The position numbers were made by a program, and so were the translations under genes. Positions 31,101-44,639 of a stretch of DNA of 64,000 nt are shown here, in pieces. Source of the DNA: Sphagnum compactum (lineage: Eukaryota; Bryophyta; Sphagnopsida; Sphagnales); assembly GCA_965153455.1 (NCBI GenBank), contig OZ234495.1, positions 10,288,875-10,352,874 of the forward strand. The letters are read 5' to 3'. The notes under the pieces are model-generated. The model did no database searches. It was not told where the DNA came from and worked only from the letters and a program-made list of their open reading frames with translations. How positions within the stretch are numbered: position 1 is the first letter of the stretch; every line of letters begins with the position of its first letter.

Positions 31101-34100
31101 CTCACTAGGCGATAGATGTGGACCTCCCGTGTCTGGCCAATCCGATGACACCTATCCTGTGCCTGTTGATCCATTGCTGGGTTCCAATCGCTGTCATAGA
31201 AAATAACTGTGTCTGCACCCACAAGATTGATGCCTACACCACCACTACGTGTTGAGAGAATGAACAAAAAGATTTTGGGATTTGTGTTGAAGCGTTGCAT
31301 CAAGATTTGTCGCTGCTCTGGTTTTGTTGAGCCATCAAGACGCATATATGTGTATCCATAGAGATTGATGAAACTCTCTAAGACATCCAGCATTTTTGTC
31401 ATTTGTGTGAAAATTAGAGCCCGATGACTTTCAGACTTCAGCTGTCGGAGCAAGACTGCCAACTCCTGAAGCTTTCCACAGTCAAACTGCAGGAGCCTTC
31501 TATCAGGAAAAAAGAGCTGCCTTCTAACAATCACAGGTCTTAGAGGGACCAACATCATACTGGCCTCCTTGGATGACTTTTCAGTCAACTCCAGTTGAAG
31601 TGGTGAGTCAGATGGAGTCAGATGGCTGCACCATGCAGAAGGCTGAGGTGTTCGAGCAGCTGGAATTGCAAACACAAATGCTGCAATCAAATCCATCATC
31701 CTTTTAAATCGAACAAGTGGTAATTTCACAATATCCGCAACTATGGACGAAAATTCCAAGTATCGGCTAGGGTTAGCTTTAATCTTGTGGACATCATGGA
31801 CAGGGTGTTCTATCTCAACTAGTTTCCGAAGGTCTGAACCATACACAGGATGGCGGCTACACCGCATATCATTAAGAAATGAGAAAGCAAGCATCCGCTC
31901 CTTCCTTTCCTTTTCTCTGTTGGTCTGGAGTATCACTTGAATCTCTTCAATCACACCCCGAACTTCCTTGCTTGGCTTATGGTTTGTATAACTTTGCTTC
32001 CACGTGTCCTCTCCAGAACTTCCAAGTTCAACAATCATAGGACCAGGCGTTTTCATCATAGTGACCTCCTCTGCCTCCCACATCGCCATATCATGTTCTG
32101 TTTTGTTGAGACAGAAGATTTCCTTACAAATTGCCTTGAATATGTCAAGCTTTACTGCTGAACAGGCAGCTGAGCTGAGATGCACCTCGATACCTGGCAT
32201 ATCGAAGGAAGAAATGATAGGTCGGCCTTCAAACAGATCAGGGTGATTACAGACCTTGCGCAACTGCATCAGAACATTGATGAGGCCCAAAAAATTGCCA
32301 CTTGCCAAAGTCTCTTGTGTCTCCGAACTGGCCATAAAATCCTCATACAGATTGCGCTGACGTTTCGATAGTTGGCAGCATATGACATGCTCGAACTTAC
32401 CTGGGAGTTGCTTCTCCACATCCTTCTTCAAGCGGCGTAGCAAGAAAGGGCGGAGAACATTGTGCAACCGATCCACCAACTCCTTATTCACCTGCATCAT
32501 CAAACCAAAAGTGTTTAGGATGCTGAATAAAATTTTCTGATCTGTATTTTACAACCAAGTTGCAAGAAAGCACAATTTTCTCACTGCATCAAGGTACATG
32601 CTTAATGGTTCAATGCTGGAATTTTTGTTGAGAAGCAAAAGATCCACATTTGCCAAGCATATCCATATGAACATATGGCAGGATTAATCCCAGCCGAAGC
32701 AAGCATAAATAGGAGCTGCTTCACAGGAAAGGGCATGAAACTCTTCTCCAGGCATATGAAGAGTCATAGGCTCCTCCATAGGATTGGACTATATTTTGCA
32801 TAGATACCTGCTCTTGTCCCTCCACCATCCCTGTGATAGGATTGCTGAACCAGTCACGAAACTCTTGATGTGACTGGAAGACATGTGGCATGAGAAAATG
32901 CATCAACGACCATAGTTCCATTAAGTCATTCTGCAACGGGGTTCCTGTGAGAAGGATTCGCCGCTTTGAATTGAAATTAAGCAGTGTTTGCCATCTCTGC
33001 GACTTCCAATTCTTGATGAGATGAGCTTCATCCAGAATCAAGTATTTCCACTTCTTTCGTTTAAATGCCTTGGCATCCTGGATAACTAAACGGTAAGTGG
33101 TGATGCACACATGGAAAGAATTGGGTCGTGACCATCCCTGTCGCTTCACCTTCCGCTCCTTAGCACTCCCAAAATATGTGAGAATTTTAAATGCTGGACA
33201 CCACTTCATGAATTCAGTCTCCCAGTTCAGCATCACACTAGTAGGCACCACAATGAGGTGAGGACCCCATATTCCCTTCTCACAAGCCAAATGAGCCAGC
33301 AAGGCAATTGTCATGATGGTCTTTCCAAGACCCATCTCATCTGCCAGAATCCCATTCAACCGCTTCTCATACATTGTGACCAGCCAGTCAAGCCCTATGT
33401 GCTGGTACTCTCGAAGAGAGTGTTTCAAAAGGAATGGCAGATTGGTCCGTACTTTAGTGGTGGAATATGTGTAGCCTGTAGGTTGCACAGACTGTGCAGC
33501 TGCAGCAGCATCAGCCAGCTGAATCTCACTACTCTGCTCTTCAACTAGTTCTTGCTTCTCTAAGTCAGCACTACCATTGTCCTCAAGCAATGGACTTTCA
33601 TCCTTCACCAGACCTGCAGCTTCTGGACTGGGACCCAACACAGGCTTACCTTCAGCTGAGGAGGGGGATACCAGAGTTGCTGGCACTGCCCATCCCTCCA
33701 CTGTGGCATCTACACCCACATTATCACCATTCCCAATTGCACCATGTGGCAAAGCACCCAATGACACAATTGATAATGCTGGCTCAATATCCATGCTCCT
33801 TGACGTCCCTGTTGCAGATAGAACCTTCACCTGATTGCTCTCCACTATTGGAGTTGCTTTCTCCTCTGCCATGCTAGACTTGCTGCACAATTGGATGTCC
33901 TCCTTTGAGGCAAATGAGGCTCTCAGAACCATTCGTTCACCTCTTCTTCTGGCAGCCTCAGTGACTTTGGCCAGTGCAGCAGATGCTTCAGCATCAACCT
34001 CTCCATCCACTTGCAAAAGTAAAGAAGTCCCAAACAACCCAATGGGCATTTTCTCCCTTAGCACACCATTCCGTTCCCTCCCTCCACCATTGGCAGCCTT

Positions 34101-37100
34101 CTGCTGAGCTTCATGCAGATCAACCTGAACCAACTCACGATTGATGTATGGTAAGAATAAGTGCTCACATTCATGGCTTTGACCTCAGAGACCTACACTG
34201 TACACAAAATCAAGCCCAGTAGAGGTGATGGGGGAGGGGGAATGTTGACACTAGCCAGAGTGCCCATGATGAAGAGTCATTCTCATGAGCCATAGGTACT
34301 GCACTGTGTCTTTCTGGAGGTAAGCTCTATTTGGTTGCAGGACCAGGATGGCTGGGACCCCCCACAAGCTGCTAAAGTTCAGAGTCAACAGCTACGAGAT
34401 TGCACAGAAATCATCACAACAACACTTTGAAGGTAACATGACACTGAGCAGTCATAACCTTATGCGAGTTGCTCTTAAAATGAACTGTTGTAAAATGAAC
34501 AAATCGCATTGACAAGTTGGAATGACTACACACTGACTTTATCAAATACCAATGGTGAGTGTTGGTAAGTCTATAATGAGCCCCAAATTCTGGGTGAAGC
34601 ATAATACAAAATCTGCATCCTGAGTTTCTGTCACATTTCTGGAAGCAATGTGACAACTCTGTGACCATGTTGACTAGTTCACATCGCCAATCACAAAAGT
34701 TGATAGAATCCTCATTCAAGCTGCAACAAGCTTGTGAGGGTAACCTTCATTTCACTTTAGCTTGTGACTGTACAAGCAAGCATCTAAGCCTAAGGCCGAG
34801 AGGAGCCTACATAGAAGTAGTGGTTGGAGCATCCCTCCCGAAATTTCAAACTGCCAGGATTTGCATAGATCTGACATTAATACTAAGCTGCTCACCTTCC
34901 GATATCCATCAGAAGTCTTTTGGGGCCATTGGTTTTCCATAGCTTTCTGCTTCAACTCCAATGACTCAACCACATGCTCGTTGTTTGTTTGACTTGGACT
35001 TCTAGGTGAGACTGCGGGAGGGTGGTCCCTACCACTTGTGCTTGGCTGGCCCATCCTTGCTTTGGTTTCTGCAATACATTGTGCACTGTCATGGTCATCC
35101 TCCTCTTCTTCATCACTGGATCCACTTGTACCAGCTTCACTTGTCCGGTCCTGTCGATCCTCAAGAATGTCACCCAGGTCTTCAGGTGGATCTCCTGTGT
35201 CCTCATTGTTCTCATTGGCCAACTGGGCATATCAAGCAAATAAATCAACAAAAGCACGTGAAAGTGAACCAACTTAGCATAAAAGTTCCACTAATTTCAA
35301 GAACACATTCCAAAACCTGATTAAATACAATCTCCCACACAACTAACACAATGTGCCCTGTTCCAGCTCTAATTCCCAACAAGAAGCTTTTGCTGATCAA
35401 TGATGTTCTAATGCTCTAAGAACAGGAAGTAGGTTGTGAGGAATTACTCACAGACTTATACTTTGCCAAAAGCTCTTCCAAAGTCATCTCACTTTCACGC
35501 TGTAGATCATCAATCTACATGCCAGCAGAAGCAAGTTAGAAGAGAACCAATTGGAAATCGGAGGTTGAAAACAGTTATGTTGATCCAGAACATCCTCATC
35601 CAGAGCAAAACAGACCCTGAAAAATGAACAAATCTGACCTCATTTGCAGAACTAGCATCATCCTCCTTGGCCAGTTGTTCCTCTTCCTCGAGAGTTCCTT
35701 CATCATCATCCTGACAAACAGACTGTCAATTTGAATTCTACATTCTTCAAGGATTATACCAGTTATCCCTGTGACCATTTGGCTAAGGACAGCAAACAAT
35801 CAGCTGCAGAACTGTTGATGCCTACTGTGTACAAATGGGCAATGCCACCATGCATTCAACCCAATGGAGAATACAAGTCACAAAGGAAGTAATTATCTAG
35901 GTGCTGGTTACAAGTTCAATCTCTGAAAGCAGCAAACAACAAAATGCCACTCAAACCAGAATACCAGACGTAAGTTGCTTGCTTTGTAACTCATGGAGGA
36001 GAAAGGTGCTAGTTGTTGCTGCAGCTTCAGGAGTTTACCTCTTCGTGCCCATCTGCCATAGCTGCAGGGAAGTAGTCCTCATCATCCTGCAGAAGACATG
36101 CCTGACCTCAATCAAACTGCGTGCAAGAAGGAGGCGGTGTCTGTGTGATGGGTGACACCACGCTTGTAAAGAGGCTTCATCTCAATCAGACTGCCTGCAA
36201 GAGACAAGTTGACTACTTACTAAGACACTCTTCATCTCTCACACCCTCACCAGCTACAGTTGTATTGGTTTTGAACAGCTTTTGAGTACCCTACAATTTT
36301 TTCCACTAAAAAGGGAGGAGGTATAAGTAGATAGGAGCTTTCTGTATCCCAGAGCTAAACCTGAAGCCAGCACAGAACATGGTAAGTATAAAATGTCAGG
36401 CAAACCTGCACCAGCTATTGAGGAAATAATGTTTGAGCACCAGACTGTTCAAAGAACCCTGAAATTTGACTTTCATTAACACAAGTTCAACACAGAAATT
36501 GCTGCTACCCCATCAGAGTTTGATTTTCACTGACCAAGCCTACATATGCCTGAAAGAAAAACAAAATGCATAAATCCATACCTGCATATCTCTCACCATG
36601 CCCTGCTCTACTGGCACAGTAGTCAAACAACATATTGATCTCTGTGGTCTCCTCTGACTCAAGGATGAGCTAACATCTTCCCTGGTGTCAACCCCCAAAT
36701 CAACCACAAGAGTTGCAAGCTTGACACCTGCCTTATACTGATTTGTTTCTAGAAAATGACCAGTGATTGTTCTGTCTGTGTGGGGCATTCCAAGGTCATT
36801 TTGCTGCACAGATTGAGACTTTTTCAGTCCCTGCACCATCATAACCAAGGCATTCTCACCAGCCTTTGTTTGTTCATCAGCAACCAGACCACATTCTGGA
36901 GATCTGACACTGCCAACAAGGTTTTTGGAATCCTCCATCTCTGACATCAGCTTGGCTCCGTTCTTTGCATTCCAGGAAGATCTGGTCAGCTCTTCAGCTT
37001 CATCCCGTGAAGTCCCATCATGTACTGTACCATGCTGTGACTGCTCAGGAATGACAGCTTTGACTGCCTTTGGCAACCCCTCTTTGTCATCAAAATTCAT

Positions 37101-40100
37101 CTCTTTATCAGCTTCTTCCTCATCCACTTCACTATTCTCCTGCTCTTCATCTGTTTCCCCCTCACTCAATTCCTGATCTTCCTCCTCGCTATCTGCATAG
37201 TACAATAACTTTCCACACATTAGTCCACAGTTTCTCCATAGAACAGCAGTGAAAATTCACCTTCCTCTATCACAAGAAAAAATTACACTGAAATGCATGA
37301 TGAGAAGAATTCAGAAAGGCCCAGACAAACACAATGCTACTAGACTACACACTCTACCAGACTTCCAAATACTATGCAATTGTCCAAACAACCTGAACAT
37401 AGCCAGTTGGACAAACAAGAGCATTTCATTACCTTCCCCCATCCTGTAATTCTTCAGGAGCTGATCCAGTGGCAGTTCACTCTCTTGTTGCAATGCATTA
37501 AGCTCCTCTCTCCTCTCAGATTCAGTTATCAAAGCTTCATCTGCCTCTAGAGTGGCTTCATCATCCTCCTGATATTCAAGAAAGGCTGTCAATTAGACAA
37601 CTAAATACACCACGCTGATGGGTAATGCAGCAGATGCCACAATGCCACAAACCCAGAAGCTAGGCTCAAAAAACCTGGAGAAGAGCCAAGATATTGCCTT
37701 TGTACACATGCAAAAGCCTTCCCTGGTTGAGATTAAGCAATAGGGAAGGTTGGTCTGTGACTGGCAGTATCAAACAAGAAGAAGCAATAAGATCAAAGGT
37801 TGCACCTGCTCTTCCTCATCATTGAGCACGAAATCTTGATCCACACCTTCCAAATCCAAGTTAATACTCCTATCCCTGTTGTTTCCTTCACCACTGACCT
37901 CCAATTCTTTCAAAACCAAATCTCGCTGAGAATCTAACAGCTCTTCAGCAATGCTGTCATCAAGAGGAACTGGAGGCAGGAGCTGGATTGACTGATGCTC
38001 ATAGACCACTAAAGGGTCAGTTAGATTCTCTGCCAACATAGTTGAGTACCTGCCCAAGCAGTCCCAATCAATAATTATCAGAGATTGTCAAAATCAACAC
38101 AGGAGTACAGCCACAGTTGCCCAAGAATTTCTTTGTGAATAACTTATAACTCCCATTACTGAATATCAATACCCCAAGTAATTGTCCATGACTATACACC
38201 ACAAAAGGAAGGCCAAGCCCCTCAAATGTAATGGCGTCAGATCCACAATCAGAAGGAAAGCGAGAATGTTCATACAATCTGTATTGCCAGCTGTTCAAAA
38301 CTCCAAGAGTACAAGGAATATGCTCACCTTTCTGTCTGTCCCAGCAAGAAGTCCAGATGCTTGTCAAGGGCTTTTTTCTTCCTCTCCTCAATCTGCAACT
38401 GCTGCTTATATGTCACCTGATCATAAAGATGCCAATGTCAAGATATGGCCATTTTGCACAGAAGTGCTTGAAGGAACACATTTCGAACATCAAGATGACA
38501 CATTCATTTAACCTGCAATGCCCAGTAAGACCCTCACCTAGATTTTATCCAATGATGCAAAAGATAAGCTAACTACCAAACTCAGATAGAAATCATTCTA
38601 TCCAGGCTAATGCAATCCTAATTGTTGTGAGTCAACGGGTAAGTGTGGCAGGTCAATTTTACCAGTTTGTCAACCTTCATCCAAAACTTCTTGACCTCTT
38701 TAGCAAAACCACTTGCCACTCTTCGCATGCGTTGCTCCTCTTCCTGTATCATAGAGTTGAAACAAGAAATGTGTCTTGGTTTCAAACACTGCAAATGGAT
38801 TTCTGTTTACTAAGAATGCTCAAGGATTAGACTTAAGGAATACTGGTGTAACTTGAACCCTTTTCATCCCTCAGAACATGCAGTTTTCTAAGTGGATTTG
38901 AAGTCACTAGTTACATGTTGGTAATATTTCGTGTACCTAGCATATTGGCAACCTCTAGCTTACATACATATGGCAAGAAGACTCAAAGATGTCCCCAGAC
39001 AGAGGGCTTCCTTGTTCCAAGAATCAATAAAGCTTAAGAATCTCACCTTTTGACGCCGAATCTCTCTTGCTTCGACATCCAGTTTGCTTCGGCTAACACG
39101 TATCACAACTTTCTTGGCTTGAGCTACCTTCCACTTTCTCTCTCTCTCAAAATCCTGCCATCATGAAATACATGGCACCAGATTGCATTCAAGTGACCTC
39201 GTTTCATCATGAAATTCAACTTTAATATTCTTGTAATGACCCTTCTACAGAAAAGAAACTACTCACAACAATCCATGAAATGACTTAAAAAAGTATTCAT
39301 TTTGAGGTCAAGAAACACAAAATAAATCTGTGTCCTCTTATGCCAATTGATTGCAATACCTTTCTGAAACACTGCAAATTGTTAGCTATAAAATTAACCA
39401 GCTTTTAAAAGTTGGATTCGGACATTGGTGCACTATGTTTCTTGGTTCTGTGTAAAATTGCTTACCTTAGCCAGCCATGCCATTTCCTCTAGAACAAAGT
39501 CCCAATGGGACTTACTTCGGACTGGCTCCCTGCTCTTTGGTTGCACCTTCTTGTCTTTATTCGCCTCAATGAACTGCGGGAAAAAAATTGAAAGGGTTCA
39601 AGTGTCAGAATGTAAAAACCAGTATCCAGCCACAAATTTTATTGCTTATCATGCTGAGATCCACAATTTCATCGCTCTGTGGCACAATGGCTCCTTCAAC
39701 CTTTTTGCCTAAGGCCAGAAGAGTGATCAGAGCCACATAAATACTTTACAACACATCAAAGAGACTTTCTCTCATAGCCCTCCAGACAAGGCAAATTGCA
39801 AAACCTTCCACCATCCAGGAATTTACAGAGAAGCCCTAATCACAAAAAACTGTACCTCTTCCATGAGTGACACCAGAAGAGTATTCTCTGTTGCATGAAG
39901 TGTGAGGCAAAGGGAAAAGAATGCTTACAAACAGTTCAAATATGTACAACAGTATCAGACATGCTATAACTTTTTGCCCTGAATGAGGACACAAAATTCA
40001 GGGGCTAGTAGAGTCAATCAAGTACATGCAGGTGACAGAGGCATGGAGATAAGGAAGCAGGAGGCAAAGAGAATAAGCAAATCCAGAGGTCATCTCTGCC

Positions 40101-41431
40101 TACGGCCCCAATCTCATCATCTGGTTCAAGAAATCAACTCCTGATGTATAGGAGAAAAAAGTGGATTTCCCATAAATTCAACTGTAGTAAATGTGACAAG
40201 ATAAAGGGGCGAGTTTGTGTCAACCAATAAGATAAGGTGGCAGAGGTGTTGAAGGTGGCAGGAAGAAGAGATGTGTGGTCAGAGGCTATGGTGAAACCAT
40301 GGAGTATAAAACCTCCATAGATATCGCAGCTCCTCCAACATTTTCCCCTTAAGACAGAGAAATTCTAGACCATGACAGCTTGCATGACAACCTTCTCTGA
40401 CATCCCGTTACAGTGCAATAGCACTTCACCATTCTATTAAGTTTGGAAGAATATGAACATATATGTGAATCTACAAATAAACCCTAATCCAGCAAAGGCT
40501 ACAGGGTCCTTTCTTCTCCAAGCAGAAAGATATCCCCAAGAGCCTTAAGCCACTGTTCTGGATCAAGGGAAGGAACAGAACAGTACATCTCGTTGCCATG
40601 TTCTCTGCCTCAAAAGAGGGCAAACTAGAATGCTGACAGAAACCTACAAGGTAGGAAACAGTAGGCAGAGGAGAGTACCTCTCGTTTGCTCCAAATCTCA
40701 TCAACCTTTGTGAGAATCTGATCTTCTCTCTTACACCTCTCCAGTGTTTCTTGGATGTGCCTTGCTGCTGCAATTGCGGTGCTTGTAATAGCCACATCAT
40801 TGTTTTCAAGGTCTGGCTGCTCTCCACCAGCCATACGCTGAGCGTCATCCCTTGCAATCTGAGCCCGAGTCTTTCGTGCCCCTGCAGAGCCTAGGCCCCC
40901 CGCCACCACCCTTTTTTTCTTTCCACGTTGCTCCAGGCCACCATTGCTGGAAATGCATTTGATGCTGACGCTCACCAGCTCCTCGCTCCCTTCCTTCTCA
41001 GGGGTGTTTGAAAATACACCCGGTGAGATTGAGACTTCTTTTCCTGGTGGCTCCACTCCGGCGGCCTCCCTGCCATGACCAGCCAGAGATTTGATTGCTG
41101 AATTCCTTCGTGTTGTTGGCATCTGTTTCTTGACCACATCGCTCTTTGGTGTCACCTCCTCTTCAGTCGCTGCCGTGGATTTTCTCGACCTTCCCCACCC
41201 TGCCTCTGGAGTGCTCAGCTGACCCGAGAGCTTGACCTCCTCCGGAAGCTTGGCTAGCGAAGCAGAATCAGTTTCTTCCTCCTCCACCTGTGCAGCAGCA
41301 GGTCTTCCTACTTCCTCAACACTGCCTGGATAAACATGCTGATTGCCGCCACCGCCGGCACCCACCTTCGGCTTACTACGGTTCCGCCGTCCATAGCATT
41401 TCAGTTGCTGCTGCGACAACGTCTGTTGCAT
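25184..41431 (-). CDS. PIE1: PIE1/SWR1-type Snf2 chromatin remodeller, 21 exons
   Basis: Catalytic ATPase of the SWR1 complex, which swaps H2A for H2A.Z in the nucleus. Exons: 40679-41431, 39466-39573, 39047-39154, 38663-38743, 38328-38416, 37806-38049, 37433-37568, 36582-37192, 36039-36086, 35639-35710, 35452-35514, 34896-35222, 32808-34133, 30371-32491, 30029-30131, 29749-29813, 29501-29559, 28978-29311, 28188-28718, 27436-28016, 25184-27263. They total 9840 nt, about 3279 aa, every junction in frame. HSA is near 260-345, then acidic segments. Snf2 ATPase has DEMGLGKT near 1145 and DEAH near 1248. Helicase C follows a long insertion, with DRCHRIGQ near 1767. SANT is near 2308-2363, then a long Ser/Pro-rich tail. 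An in-frame TGA (41459-41461) precedes the ATG. Much longer than Arabidopsis PIE1 (about 2050 aa). The weakest junction is the exon 13 start (34133). Confidence 0.95.
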
Positions 41432-42260
41432 TTCTTCCCTTCTTTTATCATTCTTGCTTCATGAACCCTCAGTCAGAAACTCCCTTACGTTACAAGGCCG
41501 GCTTCTTGAGATGCAACGAAGCTCTCTCATGTACCTCTTCTCTATCCAAACTCAGTCTTCTCTCTCCGTGCCCGTTATACTACTAAAGTAAAAACAACCC
41601 AATACAGGACAACCCTTTTCACTACTCTCCACAACAAATCCTCAACAAGAATAGATAAAAACAACCCATCAACCTCTCGACCTTCAGCAGTTACCTGCAT
41701 CGGCTAGAAATTCGTCCCCACTTTCGCATCCGTCTCTTGCTTCCTGGTCCATGCACCAACCAACCAACCACTCCCAAAAGGTTTCGCTCTCTTTCAGCTG
41801 CTACTGCTTTCTAAGCCAACCGAAAAAGCAATACTGCAATCTTTTCACCTCGTACTTGTCTCATGTTCATTTTGCCTCTTTCTTCCCACCGCTACCACCA
41901 TCCGCTACGACAGACACACAACCAACGATTACAAACAACAACAGACGATGGACGGAGTGAGTGGTAACAACAATCCCGCCGCTGGTATTTTGATAGCGAG
42001 CAATGGGGGGGCAGCAACGACAGAAAGGAAAGCAAAGACGCGAGAGGAAAAGGAAGGAAAGCAAAAGCAAGAAAAGGACGAAAGCAGCGGCTGTTGGAAA
42101 CGGGGAGAGGGGTGGGCGGGGGAGAAGAGGGAAACTGAAAAAAATAGCCTATCGCGTTGCGCACCGACCAGGGCATGAAACAGCATAGACGATCTCATCC
42201 ATTTAAATGGATGAGATTTGTGACAAACCATGACAAAACGTGTGACTCAAGATAAAGTAT
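41432..42260 (-). promoter_or_regulatory. PIE1 leader and upstream region
   Basis: 41450-42180 is pyrimidine-rich on the gene strand, and 42000-42180 is nearly pure purine on the plus strand, as in many plant 5' leaders and core promoters. It is more GC-rich than the flanks. A 26-bp perfect palindrome closes the region. No TATA box or upstream gene was identified, and open frames here are products of low complexity. Confidence 0.4.
42192..42217. repeat. 26-bp perfect palindrome upstream of PIE1
   Basis: The half-site atctcatccattt is followed at once by its exact reverse complement aaatggatgagat, with no spacer. It lies 761 bases upstream of the PIE1 start codon. It could bind a dimeric protein or be a fossil of a palindromic insertion. 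Confidence 0.8.
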
Positions 42261-42828
42261 CACGTCCAAAAATGGAATGGATGTAAAGTGCTCCCGACCC
42301 CCCCACCTTCCCCTTTATGTGATCTCGCTTGGTCATATTCATCCTCTTTTATCCCCTCTCTTTGTGTTTTTTCTTTTCCTCTTTCATTCTTTTTTTTCAT
42401 TTTTTGGGGGGTATGCCTACTACACTAATCTACCGTAGTACCTTTTACCATTTTGGCATAAATTAAATTTTTTATTATTATTTTGAACTTTTAAAAAATT
42501 ATTTATTATTTGTGCCAAAATTTTAATAAAATCAAGAGTTCTACTACCAAGTTTTGAACCACATACCTTCCATGAAAAAGGACTTAAAACCAAGGCAATC
42601 TACACACATTAAATTGTTCCATAACATTGACAAAGTCGTGTTTATTATTTTTTATAACCATTACTTGCTGAAAATTTCAAAGTTAAAAAACTAAATGTCG
42701 AAGTTAAGATTTCAAATTTAATTAATAATTTAGCAGTTTTTTGTCGTAATGGTAAAGGTATTATAATATTTTTGATTTTGATACCAAACTAAAAGTTAAT
42801 GCACACATGATGTTATCTATTTCTTAAT
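42261..42828. other. AT-rich spacer between PIE1 and the Harbinger relic
   Basis: Homopolymer and AT-rich sequence with no conserved coding signal or repeat structure that I could read. Confidence 0.4.
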
Positions 42829-43109
42829 GTTAAAACCTAACATCAAGCTTAATGTTAGTTTAAGGTTTTTTTAATCAAGTTAAATAAACACTATATTATA
42901 TCATATAAGCACACTTGTGTCCACACTTAGTGTTAGTTTTTTATTAACATCATTACTAATAGCAAGAACATAAAATCATAATTTCCCTTTGTCCACACTT
43001 TTGTAAAGGAATGGTAACTCGTTATTTCTAGCCTCAAAATTTGTTTCATCCCTTATCCATAGATTTTCATTTCATTGTGCTCTCACATAGTAATTGAATT
43101 GTATTCTCA

Positions 43110-44239
43110 TTGCAATTGAACTACAATGTCATTGTCATGGTGCCAGAAGAACTTGTGATCTATGTTGGTATTCTTGTGTATCTCATGCATGTCATGCAAT
43201 TAATTTGGAGTGCAAATGATGATTCATTTATTGCTGAAAATAATGAAGTTGATGACATTTGTAAGATCGATGCACAAGTCATGTATGCATCAATTTGCTT
43301 TCACATTCACATGACAAATCTACGATTAGGATTTAATAATTATTTAAAGCATGAGGAATCAATTTTTGTGTTGTGAAAGTTTGATGATCATCATTGGAAG
43401 CACAATTTTCCCATGATGAAGCACACCTTGTTTGACATCGCCAATCAACTATGACCCTTGATGTAAATATAATAATACAAGGTATACATAATTAATTCAT
43501 GTGGAAGTTTGGGTAGCTTGTGTCATATACAAGTTGGCCCATGGATGTAATCTACTTACTTCCAGTGAGCTTTTTGTAGTTGGAAAATCAACTATGGGTT
43601 TGCTTGTGAAAGAATTCATATGTGTAATCAACTTTGTTTTCGTATATTGATTTGCTAGCCTTTTGAGGAAAAGATGCAAGAGGTCATGAATGGTTTCAAA
43701 AGTTGGTGTGGCCTATTGTATGTGCAAGGCACCATTGATGGAATGCATATATCAATATTTAAACCATTTGGTTCATTTTGTGAAAACTACTTCTATCACA
43801 AATCAATAACTTATAACATGGTAGTGCAAGTTGTATGCGACCATATAAAAACTTTCACATACATTTATGTAGGTCTACCAGGTTTAGTTAACAATTCACG
43901 TGTCTTGAATAAATATGGTTTTATGCACAAACACAATATCATAACCTTTTTTATCCAAACATAATGGATTACAAAGAAGACATACCACCTTATGTCCGAG
44001 GAGACAAAGGCTACCTTCTTTTATCATGGTTGATGACCCCAAATAGAAAAGGTGACATGAATCTCCTTAAACGATTATACAATAGGAAACACAAGCAGAG
44101 GAGGTCCTTTATAGAAAAGGGTTTCGATATTTTGAAGTTTACTTTTTGTGAGATTCAAAGGAAAACTGAAATGGATGTTGCCATCATTCCAAATTTCATG
44201 ACATGTTGCATGATGCTACATAAATTGTTAAATTTTTGA
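43110..44239 (+). pseudogene. PIF/Harbinger transposase (DDE_Tnp_4) relic
   Basis: Conserved blocks appear in order but in shifting frames. 43375-43450 gives 'FDDHHWKHNFPMMKHTLFD' (N-terminal helical region). 43500-43640 gives 'KLAHGCNLLTSSELFVVGKS', ending in a stop. 43674-43964 gives 'GTIDGMHISI', with the first catalytic Asp, and 'GLPGLVNNSRVLN'. 43964-44239 gives 'GDKGYLLLSWLMTP' and 'FIEKGFDILK', with the catalytic Glu. The second catalytic position is Asn where the family has Asp (normally VNDSRVL). There is at least one internal stop and two frame changes, so no active enzyme can be made. Assignment to the family is strong from the block order. Confidence 0.8.
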
Positions 44240-44639
44240 GAAGAATTAAAAATTTAAAATATTCCATCATCTCTTGAAGAGGAACATATGATAGAAAAGG
44301 AAAACAATTATAAGGATAATCATGGACATGTGCAAAATAGAAACAGGTGTAAATACTTGCAACTAAACATACTAAAAGTACTGCAAATTGTAGATGGGTA
44401 AGAAATTAATGGAGAACATATGCACGATCAAATTCAAATTTATCTTGGGCAACAAACCAATTAATTCAAAGTTCAAGATGAATTTGGTAATTTATGTTCT
44501 TAGTTTTGCTATGTGTTATTTATTTTTGTTGAAAGAATGCATTTCCTACAAAATAAAAGTTTTTATAAATAAAATTCATTGTTCAACAAAGTTGTCATCA
44601 TCAATATTGACATGAGGATCATGATAAGTTTTGGGTTGA

